DNA of 57,396 nucleotides from Gammaproteobacteria bacterium (GCA_013286215.1 JABDGC010000006.1:1-57396), one strand, 5' to 3'; positions 17,458 to 27,200 are shown, counted from the stretch's first letter. Notes: generated by a model from the sequence alone, not told the origin. Numbers and translations: made by a program.

Positions 17458-20400
17458 TGGCGTTCCAGTTCCCAAAATTTGATCTTGCTGATGCCAAAAC
17501 CCGTGTCCTGATTATTTTCGTGGGGGTGCTCGGCTTTGTTGCCATGATTTATCTCGGCAAGCATTTTTTTTCCAGTGCCAAAACCACCGCCGGCCCTTCC
17601 CATGTGGCCAATGCCCCTGGTAATTTGCAATCCGTTCCCGGCGGACAGCTCACGCCGGAATATTATCGAGCTCTGGTTCAAGCCAATGCCCAGGCGGCTA
17701 AGCAAGCCCAGATTTCCGGTGGTAGCGCCGTGCCCACCTTGCTGAACGAACCCGGGGCCCAGCCAGCCTTTCAACAACCGTCGACGCCCTCCTGCACCGT
17801 GGTCTGTCCCACCGATCAAAATGTGAATGTCGAGAACGATATTAATGATCTGGTGAAAGCCGGAAAACTATCGGCCGAGGATGGCAAAAAATTAGCGGAT
17901 CTCGCCAGGCAAAACGTGGCGGTCAGTGATTATGCCGCGCATCTGGATCAATGGGTCAAGCAAGGTAAGCTGACGCCGGAGCAGGCGCGAAAATTATTGG
18001 AAGATTATAAGAAACAGCACGAAAACGTGCTGCTTCAGGAAAGCGGCGCGGCGATGGACGCGCTCATCAAATCCGGCCAGCTGCCGATTGACGCGGCGAA
18101 CGAGCTGCTGGACCTGCAAAAGAAAAAGGCCTCCCCGGCTGAATACGCCGATAAATTAAGCGAGCTGGTCAAGGAAGGAAAGATTTCACCGCAAACCGCC
18201 GAACAACTCTTGGCGCAATACACCCAACAGCATGCCAGAGAAGCTTCTGCAGAGGCGGTGGGGCAGTTGGAGCAGATGGCGGCTTCGGGACAAATCAAGC
18301 CGGAGGTTGCTAAAGAGCTGGAAGATTATCAGCGACGGCACGTACCGGAAAAAGAATATGAAGAAGAATTGGACCATTTGGTGAAGCAAGGCAAGTTAAC
18401 GCCGGAACAGGCCCGCCGTCTCCTAGAGCAATATCATCAGCAACTTCCCCCGGATGTTGCCGATGAATTGGCCGATTATCAGAAGCGCAATGTGCCCGTC
18501 GCGGAATATCAGGCGGAACTACAAAAGCGGGTTGCCGCCGGTAAAATTTCGCCGGAGCAAGCGCAGCAGCTCTTGGACCAATATCGCCAGGTTAAATCTG
18601 CCGGCGCCGGCGAAGGGACGATGAACGACATTGTCCACCAGGCGGAGAAAGCGAACCAGGACGCCGTCCGGGAGCTGGCGGAAAGCGGCAGGATATCACC
18701 GGAAACCGCGCGACAACTCACGGCGTTGCAGCGCGCCAAGGTGCCGGTTGACGAATATAAGCGGCAGTTGGACGACTTGGTGCGCCAGGGCAAGCTGGAC
18801 CCTGCCGACGCCCAGCGGCTGCTTGTCAGCTACATGCGGCAGCGGGGGGCCGGTGTGCAAGACCTGCTGGACAGCGGCAAGATTTCGCCAGACACCGCGC
18901 AGCAACTCATGGATTTGCAGCACGCGAATGTCCCGGTTGAGGATTATAAGCGGGCATTGGATCAGCTAACGCGGGAAGGAAAAATTTCCGCGGCGGACGC
19001 CCAGCGTTTACTCAATCATTATACGCAAATGAGACAGGAGGCCGGTGTGCAGGGTCTTTTGAACAGCGGCGCTATTACTCCGGAAACAGCGCAGACGCTC
19101 AATGCACTGGAAAAGGCCAAGGTGCCCGTGGACGAATACAAGCGCCAATTGGACAAACTGGTGGCAGATGGAAAAATCAGCCCCGCAGACGCCCAGCAAC
19201 TCTTGAGTAGCTATATGAAACAAAGGGGTGATGGCGTGCAGGACCTCTTGGACAGCGGCAAAATTGCGCAGTCGACGGCGGATAGATTGTTGGCTCTGCA
19301 AAGAGCGAACGTTCCCGTGGAGGATTACAAGAAGCAGCTGGATCAAATGGTCAAGGATGGCCGGCTTTCGCGCAGCGATGCGGACAAGCTCTTGAACAAC
19401 TACGAGCAGGTCAAGGGAGCTGGTGTGCAGGATCTTCTGAGCAGCGGTCGGATTTCGGCGGATACCACGCAGAAACTGCTGGATTTGCAGCGTGCTGGCA
19501 TCCCCGTCGACGAGTATAAGCAGCAGTTGGATCAATTGGTGCACGATGGAAAAATTTCTCCGGAGGACGCACAGAAGCTCTTAAACAACTACCAGCAAAT
19601 GAAGGGCGGCGGCGCGGTGGCGGAGTTGGAGAATGCGCATCGCCTCTCGCCGGAAACGGCACAACAATTATTGGAAATGCAGCGGGCGAATGTTCCGGTG
19701 GCTGACTATAAACAGCAGCTGGACCAGATGGTGGCGGATGGCAAGATTTCACCTCAGGAAGCCGCTAATCTTTTAAGTAAATATCAAAAGTTGCACGGCG
19801 TGCGCGAAGAGTCCGACCGCTTGGCTGCGATGCGTGCCAACAATGTCCTCCCAGAGGAATACGCGGCTGAATTAAAGCGCGCGCTCTCGGCTGGCACCCT
19901 GACCGAGGAAGAGGCGAAGCGTCTCATGCAGGAGTATCAAACTGCCCAGGTGCAGGCCACGGTGATTTCAGCCGGGCCCTTGCCTAATGTTAAAGGCGCT
20001 CCAGAATTTGCTGCTTTGCAGAAGCGCATTCAAGCCGCGGCTCCGACCGTGGCGCCGCCCAAGCCAACGCCGCCATCGGCTCCGACCTTGCCGTCCACCG
20101 AACAGATGAACGCCGCGCAGGCGAAGGCCAAGGCGATGGCGGAGCAGCAGGAACAACAGCGTCTCCAGGCTTTAATGGGAACGATGTCACAGCAGGCGGG
20201 ACAGTTAATTAACTCCTGGCAGCCGCCGGTGATGTCTGGCCAGGTAGGAACACCAGAGAAAGAATTGGCTCCGGGCGGAGCAGGCAAGGGGCTCGATGCG
20301 AGCGGTGCCAAAGAATCTTCCGCCCACTCCAGCAGCGGAGCAGGAACCGCGGCGGGTGGGCCTATTATTAAGGCCGGCAGCATTTTCTATGCCATTCTGG

Positions 20401-20912
20401 ATACAGCCGTGAATAGTGATTACCCCGATAGTCCGGTCTTGGCGACGATCGTGAGCGGTCAATATAAAGGCGCCAAGCTCTTAGGAAAACTGGCCATTAC
20501 TCAAGGCCAGGACCGGGTTTCGCTGACCTTTAAATTAATGAACATGGATGCCTGGTCGACAGGTAAAACGGTTAACGCCTATGCCATTGATCCCGACACG
20601 GCGCGAACGGCTTTGGCCTCGGATGTGAATTATCATTACTTTGTGCGCTACGGCGGTCTTTTTGCCTCCTCCTTCATTTCAGGCTATGCCAATGCGATCA
20701 GCTCTTCCGGGGCGACGACCTCCTTGAGCGTCACGGGTTCAACGACAACCAACCCCGTTTTGAGCCCTTCGTCCAAGTTGATCTCCGGTTTCGGTGCGGT
20801 GGGCCAAGCTTTTGGCAAGGCAGTCCAGGGTTATACCACGACACCTCCCACGGTAAAGATAGACCCCGGCGTGAGTTTGGGGATCTTATTTATGGCGGAT
20901 GTAACGGGATGA
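17457..20912 (+). CDS. icmE: Dot/Icm core channel protein DotG/IcmE
   Basis: VirB10-like protein that spans from the inner membrane to the outer-membrane core and forms the central channel. It has 1151 residues (L. pneumophila DotG about 1048). A single membrane helix lies at residues 17-34 (VLIIFVGVLGFVAMIYLG). Residues about 129-831 are tandem repeats of about 62 residues (annotated separately), where L. pneumophila DotG has a different short-period repeat. A proline/glutamine-rich linker follows, then the VirB10 domain (about 955-1151): IIKAGSIFYAILDTAVNSDY, SPVLATIVSGQYKGAKLLG, a DVNYHYFVRYGGLFASSF segment and the terminal GVSLGILFMADVTG. Confidence 0.95.
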   Translation: MAFQFPKFDLADAKTRVLIIFVGVLGFVAMIYLGKHFFSSAKTTAGPSHVANAPGNLQSVPGGQLTPEYYRALVQANAQAAKQAQISGGSAVPTLLNEPGAQPAFQQPSTPSCTVVCPTDQNVNVENDINDLVKAGKLSAEDGKKLADLARQNVAVSDYAAHLDQWVKQGKLTPEQARKLLEDYKKQHENVLLQESGAAMDALIKSGQLPIDAANELLDLQKKKASPAEYADKLSELVKEGKISPQTAEQLLAQYTQQHAREASAEAVGQLEQMAASGQIKPEVAKELEDYQRRHVPEKEYEEELDHLVKQGKLTPEQARRLLEQYHQQLPPDVADELADYQKRNVPVAEYQAELQKRVAAGKISPEQAQQLLDQYRQVKSAGAGEGTMNDIVHQAEKANQDAVRELAESGRISPETARQLTALQRAKVPVDEYKRQLDDLVRQGKLDPADAQRLLVSYMRQRGAGVQDLLDSGKISPDTAQQLMDLQHANVPVEDYKRALDQLTREGKISAADAQRLLNHYTQMRQEAGVQGLLNSGAITPETAQTLNALEKAKVPVDEYKRQLDKLVADGKISPADAQQLLSSYMKQRGDGVQDLLDSGKIAQSTADRLLALQRANVPVEDYKKQLDQMVKDGRLSRSDADKLLNNYEQVKGAGVQDLLSSGRISADTTQKLLDLQRAGIPVDEYKQQLDQLVHDGKISPEDAQKLLNNYQQMKGGGAVAELENAHRLSPETAQQLLEMQRANVPVADYKQQLDQMVADGKISPQEAANLLSKYQKLHGVREESDRLAAMRANNVLPEEYAAELKRALSAGTLTEEEAKRLMQEYQTAQVQATVISAGPLPNVKGAPEFAALQKRIQAAAPTVAPPKPTPPSAPTLPSTEQMNAAQAKAKAMAEQQEQQRLQALMGTMSQQAGQLINSWQPPVMSGQVGTPEKELAPGGAGKGLDASGAKESSAHSSSGAGTAAGGPIIKAGSIFYAILDTAVNSDYPDSPVLATIVSGQYKGAKLLGKLAITQGQDRVSLTFKLMNMDAWSTGKTVNAYAIDPDTARTALASDVNYHYFVRYGGLFASSFISGYANAISSSGATTSLSVTGSTTTNPVLSPSSKLISGFGAVGQAFGKAVQGYTTTPPTVKIDPGVSLGILFMADVTG
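17841..19949 (+). repeat. Coding tandem repeat in icmE, about 11 units of ~62 residues
   Basis: About ten full units and one partial unit are recognisable. The idealised unit has two similar halves: GVQDLLDSGKISPDTAQQLL with DLQRANVPVEDYK, then QLDQLVKDGKISPADAQRLL with NNYQQMKG. Each half looks like a short helical hairpin with a G-K-[IL]-S/T-P-[ED] turn. Units 5-9 (about 18660-19610) are the most alike and recognisable also at DNA level. The first units (17841-18600) and the last are more diverged. Confidence 0.9.
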
Positions 20913-21047
20913 TTAATTTTGTTTTTTTGAATCCCGAGTGCTTTGGGTGCGCCTGTGGGTACCGTGCGGAATGTGGAGCTGTTCCCGGGTTGCCCGGTCA
21001 GGACAGTCAAAGGGAAGATTCACTTAGAAGTATGGGAAGAAAAGCAC

Positions 21048-21053
21048 TATACT
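21048..21053 (+). promoter_or_regulatory. Candidate -10 box ahead of icmG
   Basis: The 180-base gap between icmE and icmG is unusual within this tight cluster. It contains TATACT at 21048-21053, followed by TTAAGGGTG, 40 bases before the icmG start. No convincing -35 is visible. It may mark a secondary transcription start for icmG-C-D-J-B. Confidence 0.3.
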
Positions 21054-21092
21054 TAAGGGTGAAAAAGAGTTTACCGATTAGGTGGCGGATCT

Positions 21093-22316
21093 ATGTTAAA
21101 TGAGCAAGAAAGAGAAGACGGGCCGGAAGAGGGTGAGTATCACTTCTCCGATGAAGGCCACTATGAATCCGGCGAAGAGGAAGCAAAGGCTCCCGTTGTC
21201 ACGGAAAGCAGCGGTTTGGCCGCAAAATTTTCGTCCTATCGTCGTTTTGTGATTATTGGCGGCATTGCCGCCGGCGTGTTTTTAATTGCGTATTTAGCTA
21301 TTCCTCCGCTCACGACTTCCACGCCCACTGAAATTACGGCGGTTACCACGTCTCCTCCTGTTCCAACGGAAACAGTGGTGGTACAGAGTCCGGCACCTGC
21401 CGCGGCCCCCGCTTCCGTTTCTGCCCCCATCCCTGCAAAGAATCTGGCGGAAGTACCCAAAGCCGTGCCAGCGGCAAACCAACCGCTGACCAAAGAATTG
21501 TCTAATTTAATTTCCGAGGAGAAGGAAAAAATAGTGGCGGAGAAGGAGAAGGTTATGGCTCATTTCACTTCGCAACAGCCCGTTGCTCCCGCAGCCACGA
21601 TGCCTGCCGTGCAACCCAGTTTACCCAGCCAGCAGCCTGCCCGCCAAGTCGCTACGGAGTCGGTCTTTGCTCCCGTGCTTGCTGGAGCTCCGCCCTCTAT
21701 TGTCTCCCCAATGGCGCAAGATTTTATTGCCGCGCCCATGGGAACCTTGACGCCGGGACCGGCGGCACAAGCGTCCGCTGAAAATAAAGCTGCTTTGGAT
21801 CGATTGACGGCGATGGAAGAGACGAATACCAAGCTTATTGGACAATTACACGCTGAATATGCGCAAAAAGTAGCGGACTATGAGGCGCAAAATAAAACCT
21901 TGCAGGAGCAGGTGCGCACTTTAAACGCTCGTCTCGCCGGCATGGAAACCGAGCTGAGTAAGTTGGTGCAAGCCTTGAACAATAAGCAGACGGCACCTGC
22001 GGTGGCCAACGAAATCGTGAGCCCGATGGCTGAGAATACCAGCGTGACTTTGCCGGGCAGCCCGTCCGCTTCGGCCCAGAATGCTCCCGTTCTGCAAGGG
22101 CAGGGTGGCTACAAATCGAATTATACCGTGCAAGCCATTATTCCCGGCCGGGCCTGGCTCCGGACGGAAGGTGGGGAGACCATTACCGTGGCTGAAGGGG
22201 ATATGTTGAAAAGTTTGGGTCGCGTGACCAAGATAGATCCTTATGACGGGACTATACTTATAGATACAGGGGTTAAGGTGATTACTCTGACTTATGGTAA
22301 TGGAGATTATGCTTAG
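21093..22316 (+). CDS. icmG: Dot/Icm core complex protein DotF/IcmG
   Basis: Inner-membrane protein associated with the Dot core complex. It has 407 residues; L. pneumophila IcmG has about 269. An acidic cytoplasmic N-terminus (EQEREDGPEEGEYHFSDEG) is followed by one membrane helix (FVIIGGIAAGVFLIAYLAI), a long Thr/Pro/Ala-rich linker (about residues 70-230, the source of the extra length), a coiled coil (AALDRLTAMEETNTKLIGQL onward) and the conserved C-terminal globular domain: YTVQAIIPGRAWLRTEGGET, VAEGDMLKSLGRVTKIDPYD, TGVKVITLTYG. AGGTGG precedes the ATG at 21093. Confidence 0.9.
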   Translation: MLNEQEREDGPEEGEYHFSDEGHYESGEEEAKAPVVTESSGLAAKFSSYRRFVIIGGIAAGVFLIAYLAIPPLTTSTPTEITAVTTSPPVPTETVVVQSPAPAAAPASVSAPIPAKNLAEVPKAVPAANQPLTKELSNLISEEKEKIVAEKEKVMAHFTSQQPVAPAATMPAVQPSLPSQQPARQVATESVFAPVLAGAPPSIVSPMAQDFIAAPMGTLTPGPAAQASAENKAALDRLTAMEETNTKLIGQLHAEYAQKVADYEAQNKTLQEQVRTLNARLAGMETELSKLVQALNNKQTAPAVANEIVSPMAENTSVTLPGSPSASAQNAPVLQGQGGYKSNYTVQAIIPGRAWLRTEGGETITVAEGDMLKSLGRVTKIDPYDGTILIDTGVKVITLTYGNGDYA

Positions 22317-22401
22317 TAAATAAAAATCATAGGGTTATAGGGGGGTGGATAGGGGGGTGGGGGGTAGATCAATAGCTTTAATTTATACCTCCTTCCCCTA
22401 A

Positions 22402-22434
22402 CCCCTTCCTCCACTAACAGCGTGGAGGAAGGGG
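22402..22434. repeat. Dispersed hairpin repeat, copy A (icmG-icmC gap)
   Basis: A perfect 13-bp inverted repeat, CCCCTTCCTCCAC (22402-22414) and GTGGAGGAAGGGG (22422-22434), loop of 7. The arms and the bases after them (GGAGTAAGGTGAG) match the hairpin at 39768-39800, so this is a dispersed element rather than only a local terminator. It is preceded by a G-rich stretch with two GGGGGGTGG runs (22339-22363). Confidence 0.7.
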
Positions 22435-22472
22435 AGTAAGGTGAGAAGCGGATATTTACGGGGGGTGAAACG

Positions 22473-23090
22473 ATGTGGCTTGATCGTGAAACCAGAGGTG
22501 CCTTGTTCAAGGCTTTTCTATCTTCTTTATGGGTGAGCGGCATTTTCTTTAGTCGTGGTGCCTATGCTGTTACTGTGCCTAATCTTGCCACCATGGTGAC
22601 CAATTTTGCGACTGCTGTTCCTAATTTAATGCAGTTGGTTACAGCGGGATCCTATGTTCTAGGCATGTTTTTTGTTGTGGCAGGCATTATGGGGATGAAG
22701 CATTTTGGTGAAATGAGAACCATGATGTCCCAGGAGCATGGCATAACTGGCCCTTTGGTGGAATTTTTTGTGGGGGTCGCGCTGATTTATCTTCCCTCCA
22801 GCATTCATGCCGGCTTAAGCACCTTTTGGTTAGTCACCAACCCTTATGCTTATTTAAACGCCACGACGGATCAATACACAACCTTTGTTAATGCTTGTTA
22901 TGCGCTCTTTCAGTTGATTGGTGTGATTGCTTTCATGCGCGGTTTAATCATTCTCAAAAAGGTTGGCGGCGGTCGCGGCCAGCAAGCTACAGTTGGAGGA
23001 GCACTGGCACATCTTGTCGGCGGAATTCTCTGTATCAATTTATACAATACAATTCAAATGCTGGAATCCACGGTGGGTTGGACCCCCTAA
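22473..23090 (+). CDS. icmC: Dot/Icm inner-membrane protein DotE/IcmC
   Basis: Polytopic inner-membrane Dot/Icm subunit of 205 residues (Legionella IcmC about 194), paralogous to DotP/IcmD. Hydrophobic segments: LSSLWVSGIFFSRGAYA at the N-terminus, LMQLVTAGSYVLGMFFVVAG, LVEFFVGVALIYLPSSI and FQLIGVIAFMRGLIIL. The LVTAGSYVLGMFF motif is shared with IcmD downstream (LITAGSYVAGMAF), consistent with their common ancestry. The ATG follows a strong GGGGGGTGA ribosome-binding site. Position between icmG and icmD is as in Legionella. Confidence 0.92.
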   Translation: MWLDRETRGALFKAFLSSLWVSGIFFSRGAYAVTVPNLATMVTNFATAVPNLMQLVTAGSYVLGMFFVVAGIMGMKHFGEMRTMMSQEHGITGPLVEFFVGVALIYLPSSIHAGLSTFWLVTNPYAYLNATTDQYTTFVNACYALFQLIGVIAFMRGLIILKKVGGGRGQQATVGGALAHLVGGILCINLYNTIQMLESTVGWTP

Positions 23091-23143
23091 AACCCCTTCT
23101 TAATCTGCCATTTAATACTTAACCTTTTTAAAAAATAGGCGTA

Positions 23144-23163
23144 AAATCACTGAAATGTGATTT
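23144..23163. promoter_or_regulatory. Hairpin ahead of icmD
   Basis: AAATCAC (23144-23150) and GTGATTT (23157-23163) form a perfect 7-bp inverted repeat, 24 bases upstream of the icmD start. It could be an mRNA hairpin or a dyad operator; there is nothing else to decide between them. Confidence 0.35.
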
Positions 23164-23187
23164 GTTAACTTTATGGAGGGAACTTTA

Positions 23188-23574
23188 ATGTTAAACGCCA
23201 GGTTGACGGGGTTGGTCTTCCGTTTATTGATTGCTTCCGCTTTATTCGCTCTGGGCACAGAAGTGTGGGCGGCTTCTACATCGGGGTCCGGTATCGGCGT
23301 AATCGCTGCCAATGTCACCAGTAACTTGAGCAACGTCGCTAAATTAATTACTGCGGGTTCCTATGTGGCGGGAATGGCTTTTGCCGTAGGCGCTATCGCC
23401 AAATTCAAGCAACATAAAGAAAATGCGCAGCAAACACCATTGAGCACGCCCATCGTTTTGCTGTTTGTCGGTATTGCTCTTATCTTTATTCCAGCCATCT
23501 TCAAGTCTGGCGGTGGAACCTTATTCGGTAGTAGCGGTGAAAGATCCAGAATTTCTGGTATGACCAGCTTCTAA
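23188..23574 (+). CDS. icmD: Dot/Icm inner-membrane protein DotP/IcmD
   Basis: Small inner-membrane Dot/Icm subunit. I chose ATG 23188 (MLNARLTGLVFRLLIASAL), which has GGAGGG seven bases before it; an upstream ATG at 23173 overlaps that ribosome-binding site. The 128-residue protein has an N-terminal signal/anchor helix and two further hydrophobic segments, VAKLITAGSYVAGMAFAVGA and TPIVLLFVGIALIFIPAIF. It resembles the central half of IcmC. icmJ starts nine bases after its stop. Confidence 0.92.
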   Translation: MLNARLTGLVFRLLIASALFALGTEVWAASTSGSGIGVIAANVTSNLSNVAKLITAGSYVAGMAFAVGAIAKFKQHKENAQQTPLSTPIVLLFVGIALIFIPAIFKSGGGTLFGSSGERSRISGMTSF

Positions 23575-23583
23575 TTGATTCCA

Positions 23584-24201
23584 ATGTCTGAACTCAAGCT
23601 GGCGGCAAATTTGACAGGGTGGCGTTTGTATATAAGACGCCGCTCTGACAAAGCTTTTGAACCGTTAGCAAAACGTATCTATGAACGTGACCAGTATACC
23701 TGCCAATATTGCGGGTTCCAGGCGCAAGAATATCAGGAAATCATTAACATCGATGGGAATTACCTGAACAATAAAAGCAGCAATATGATTACCACCTGCT
23801 GTTTTTGCACCCAGGTTCTTTTTTTACAAGCGGTGGGCTTGGATGAAATGGGTGGGGGGCAAATCATTTATCTTCCAGAAATTTCTCAGGCTGATTTGAA
23901 CAGCTTTTGTCATGTGCTCTTTGTGGCCATGGGGAATACAACGGGTTTTCAGGAAGGAGCGCAAACCATCTACCGCAGCCTGCGGTTTCGCTCGCAAATT
24001 ATCGAGAATAAGTTTGGCACGGGAACCAGCAATCCGGCTTTTTTCGGCCAGCTGCTGATAGAACATCTTGATAGCCATCCTGGCGAGTCGCTGGAACGAG
24101 TGACACAGGATGTTCGTTTGCTTCCCTCTTACACCAAGTTTAAGACGCAGCTCGATGCTTGGGCACAGGCTGCTTTAAAGGAGTTAGAGGAGAAGGAGTG
24201 A
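23584..24201 (+). CDS. icmJ: Dot/Icm coupling complex protein DotN/IcmJ
   Basis: Component of the DotL coupling complex, an HNH-like zinc-finger fold without known nuclease activity. The 205-residue protein begins MSELKLAANLTGWRLYI. It keeps the zinc-binding pattern ERDQYTCQYCGFQAQEYQE and the paired cysteines of TTCCFCTQVLFLQAVG, together with INIDGNYLNNK; these are very close to L. pneumophila IcmJ. I chose ATG 23584; an in-frame TTG at 23575 is less likely. icmB follows after 19 bases. Confidence 0.95.
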   Translation: MSELKLAANLTGWRLYIRRRSDKAFEPLAKRIYERDQYTCQYCGFQAQEYQEIINIDGNYLNNKSSNMITTCCFCTQVLFLQAVGLDEMGGGQIIYLPEISQADLNSFCHVLFVAMGNTTGFQEGAQTIYRSLRFRSQIIENKFGTGTSNPAFFGQLLIEHLDSHPGESLERVTQDVRLLPSYTKFKTQLDAWAQAALKELEEKE

Positions 24202-24220
24202 TCTCACACAGGAGTCCCGC

Positions 24221-27200
24221 ATGCGTAGCTTTATGGACCCAATTTTAGAAGGCCTGGATTCTTTCCTCGCCTGGTTTGGCACAGAATTAAAACAAACCGT
24301 TGAATCTTATTGCGATCTTGAAACCGCTGATGATGCTCATACCCTGGTTGCACGTGACGGTTCGCTGCTTTCAGTTATTCGGGTTCACGGAGTCACCAAG
24401 CTCGTGGGCACGGAAGAATTTGACCGGATCCACGAAGGTTTAACGCTGAGTTTACAGGCTTCCTTAAAAAGACAGGGCCACGCTATTCAAGTTTATTTTT
24501 CCTATGATCGCGAAAGTGTTAAACCGGAAATCGAGGGTGTTTTGGGCCCGGCAAAGGCCACTGCCAAGCGTTTAAATATGGAGCTGGACGACTTATTCAA
24601 GGAGCGCGTCGAATATCTAGCGCGTTATTGCGCGCATGAGGAATTGTACTTTGTTTTATGGACGCGTCCCTTTGCCATTCCTGGCGAACAGCTAGGCCGC
24701 GCTCAGAAAGACAAGTTGAACTTTATTCGCGAACATAAAATTCCCCCCTTTCAAAATGGCCAGAATTTGATCGCCGCCATCCCAGACATTCGCGAAGCCC
24801 ATACCGCTTTCGTGCGCTCCGTGGTGAATGACGTCGGTAGTCTTAGCATTCACTGCGAGCTCCTGGAGATCCATGAAGCGGTGCGTGCCATTCGTAATTC
24901 CGCTGATCCGGAATTTACAGCGACGGATTGGAGTCCGGTTTTGCCGGGAGACAAAATTCCGGCGCGCGAATTGAGTGTCAGTGCCGGCGATGGCTTGTCG
25001 GGAATCATGTACCCACCCCTGTCACGGCAGGTTTTTCCCCGCGACGCCATGTCGCTGGATATTCGCACCGTGCGCGCCGGCGATCGGGTTTACACCCCTA
25101 TCTTTATCGAGCTTTTTCCGCAGGATATTAAACCCTTCATGTCGCTCCTGGCCCGAACCCTGCCGACGAATATTCCCTGGCGCATGTCCTTTCTCGTGGA
25201 GAGCGGCGGTTTGAGCGTGTTGGGATTCAAATCCGCCATGGCTTCCATTCTTGCTTGGACAGCCGCGCGCAACGCCTTGATTCACGATGCCGCCAAGCTT
25301 TTGTCCGATATCGAAATCAATACCGATGATGCCGTTGTGAAATTGCAGGTGAGTTTGGCGACCTGGGCGCCAGAGGGCAATATGCGTCTCTTGCGTACGC
25401 GTGCGGCCGAATTAGCCAAGGCAGTTGAAGGTTGGGGAACCTGTGAGGTCACCGAGGTGGCTGGAGATGTTTTTGCCGGTATTGCCTCCAGCATTCTGGG
25501 TTTCACGGTCAACAGCGTCGCAACGCCCTCCGTGGCGCCGCTTTCCGACGTGATTTATATGCTGCCTTTTACCCGCCCAGCCTCAGCCTGGCGTCAGGGT
25601 GCTATTTTATTCCGTTCGCCGGACGGCAAGCCTTGGCCTTATCAGCCGGGTTCGGCGCAGCAAACGACCTGGATTGACTTGATCTATGCCCGTCCTGGCT
25701 CGGGTAAATCCGTGTTGTCTAACTCAATGAATTTGGCTATTTGTCTTTCTGCCGGTATTCAGCGCCTGCCGCGTATCGCCATCGTCGATATCGGTCCTTC
25801 CAGTAGCGGCTTGATCTCGCTTTTGAAAGAGGCCTTGCCGCCGGACAGCCGGCATTTGGTTGCCTATCACCGCCTGCGCATGACGCCTGATTATTGTATT
25901 AATCCCTTCGACACGCAATTAGGTTGTCGTTTACCGACGGCTCAAGAGCGCGCCTTTTTGGTTAATTTCATCACCCTCCTGGCCACGCCCTTGGGTGCTG
26001 AACGACCCTATGACGGTGTTTCCGACATGGCGGGTCTCGTCATTGACGAAATGTTCAAGCAGCTGAGCGAGCAGGGCAAGCCTCACCCCTATACCCGCAG
26101 CATTGAGCCCCTGGTGGATGATCTTTTGGATGAGATGGGCTTTGTCTTTGACGAGCACACCACCTGGTGGGAAGTGACAGACGCTTTGTTCCTTGCCGGC
26201 TTTCATCATGAGGCTTCCTTGGCCCAGCGTTTCGCTATGCCGATTCTTGCTGACATCACTTCTGTGTGCCGTTCGCAAATTGTTGAGGATCTCTATGGCC
26301 AGGTCAAAGCGCCCACCGGTGAACCGCTGGTTCAGGCCTTTGGACGCATGATGTCGAGTGCTATCCGCGAATATTCCATTCTAGCCAATGTGACGAAGTT
26401 CGACATTGGCGATGCTCGCGTGGTTTCGCTGGACCTGGACGAGGTTGCCAAAAGTGGTGGCGAGGCAGCGGATAGGCAAACCGCGGTTATGTATATGTTG
26501 GCCCGTTATGCTTTGGCCAGGCATTATTATTTAACAGAAGATGCTATTGGCGACTTTCCGGAGGTTTATCGCGACTATCATCGTCAGCGCATTGGCGAAA
26601 TTCGCGAAGACGCCAAGCGCATTGTTTACGACGAATTCCATCGTACTTCCAAGGCGCGAGCCGTCCGTGACCAGGTGATCCTGGACATGCGCGAAGGTAG
26701 AAAATGGAATGTGCAAATTTCCCTGATCTCTCAATCGTTGGACGATTTTGATCCCGTGATGATTGAATTCGCTACTTCTATCTTTATTATGGATGCTGGC
26801 CCTGAGCTTGCGATTCGTAAATCCACGGAAATTTTTGGGTTGTCAGACACGGCGCAAACGGCCCTCCGGACCCGCGTGCACGGCCCGCGAGAAGGCGGCG
26901 CGACCTTTCTAGCGCAATTTGCCACAAAGTTTGGGATGAATACGCAATTACTGACCAATACTCTCGGTCCGGTGGAGTTGTGGTCGTTTAGCACCACCGC
27001 GGAAGACGCACGTACCCGCAATAAATTATATCAACGCCTGGGGCCGCGAGAGGCACGTCGGGTTTTAGCCAACCTGTTCCCCTCTGGCTCCGTCAAATCC
27101 TTGGTGGAAACGCGTTTGGCCAATTTAAAAGAGCAGGAAGGCATTATCGAGGAAGGGGCCGATCAGGGCGTGATCGATGCGCTGGTTCAAGAGATTCTCG

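Noticed and set aside
20909-21103. 64-codon frame overlapping the end of dotG and start of dotF
   Set aside because: ATGA overlap is attractive, but the translation is low in protein character (many Cys, Gly, Arg) and overlaps the dotF start; kept only as a finding.
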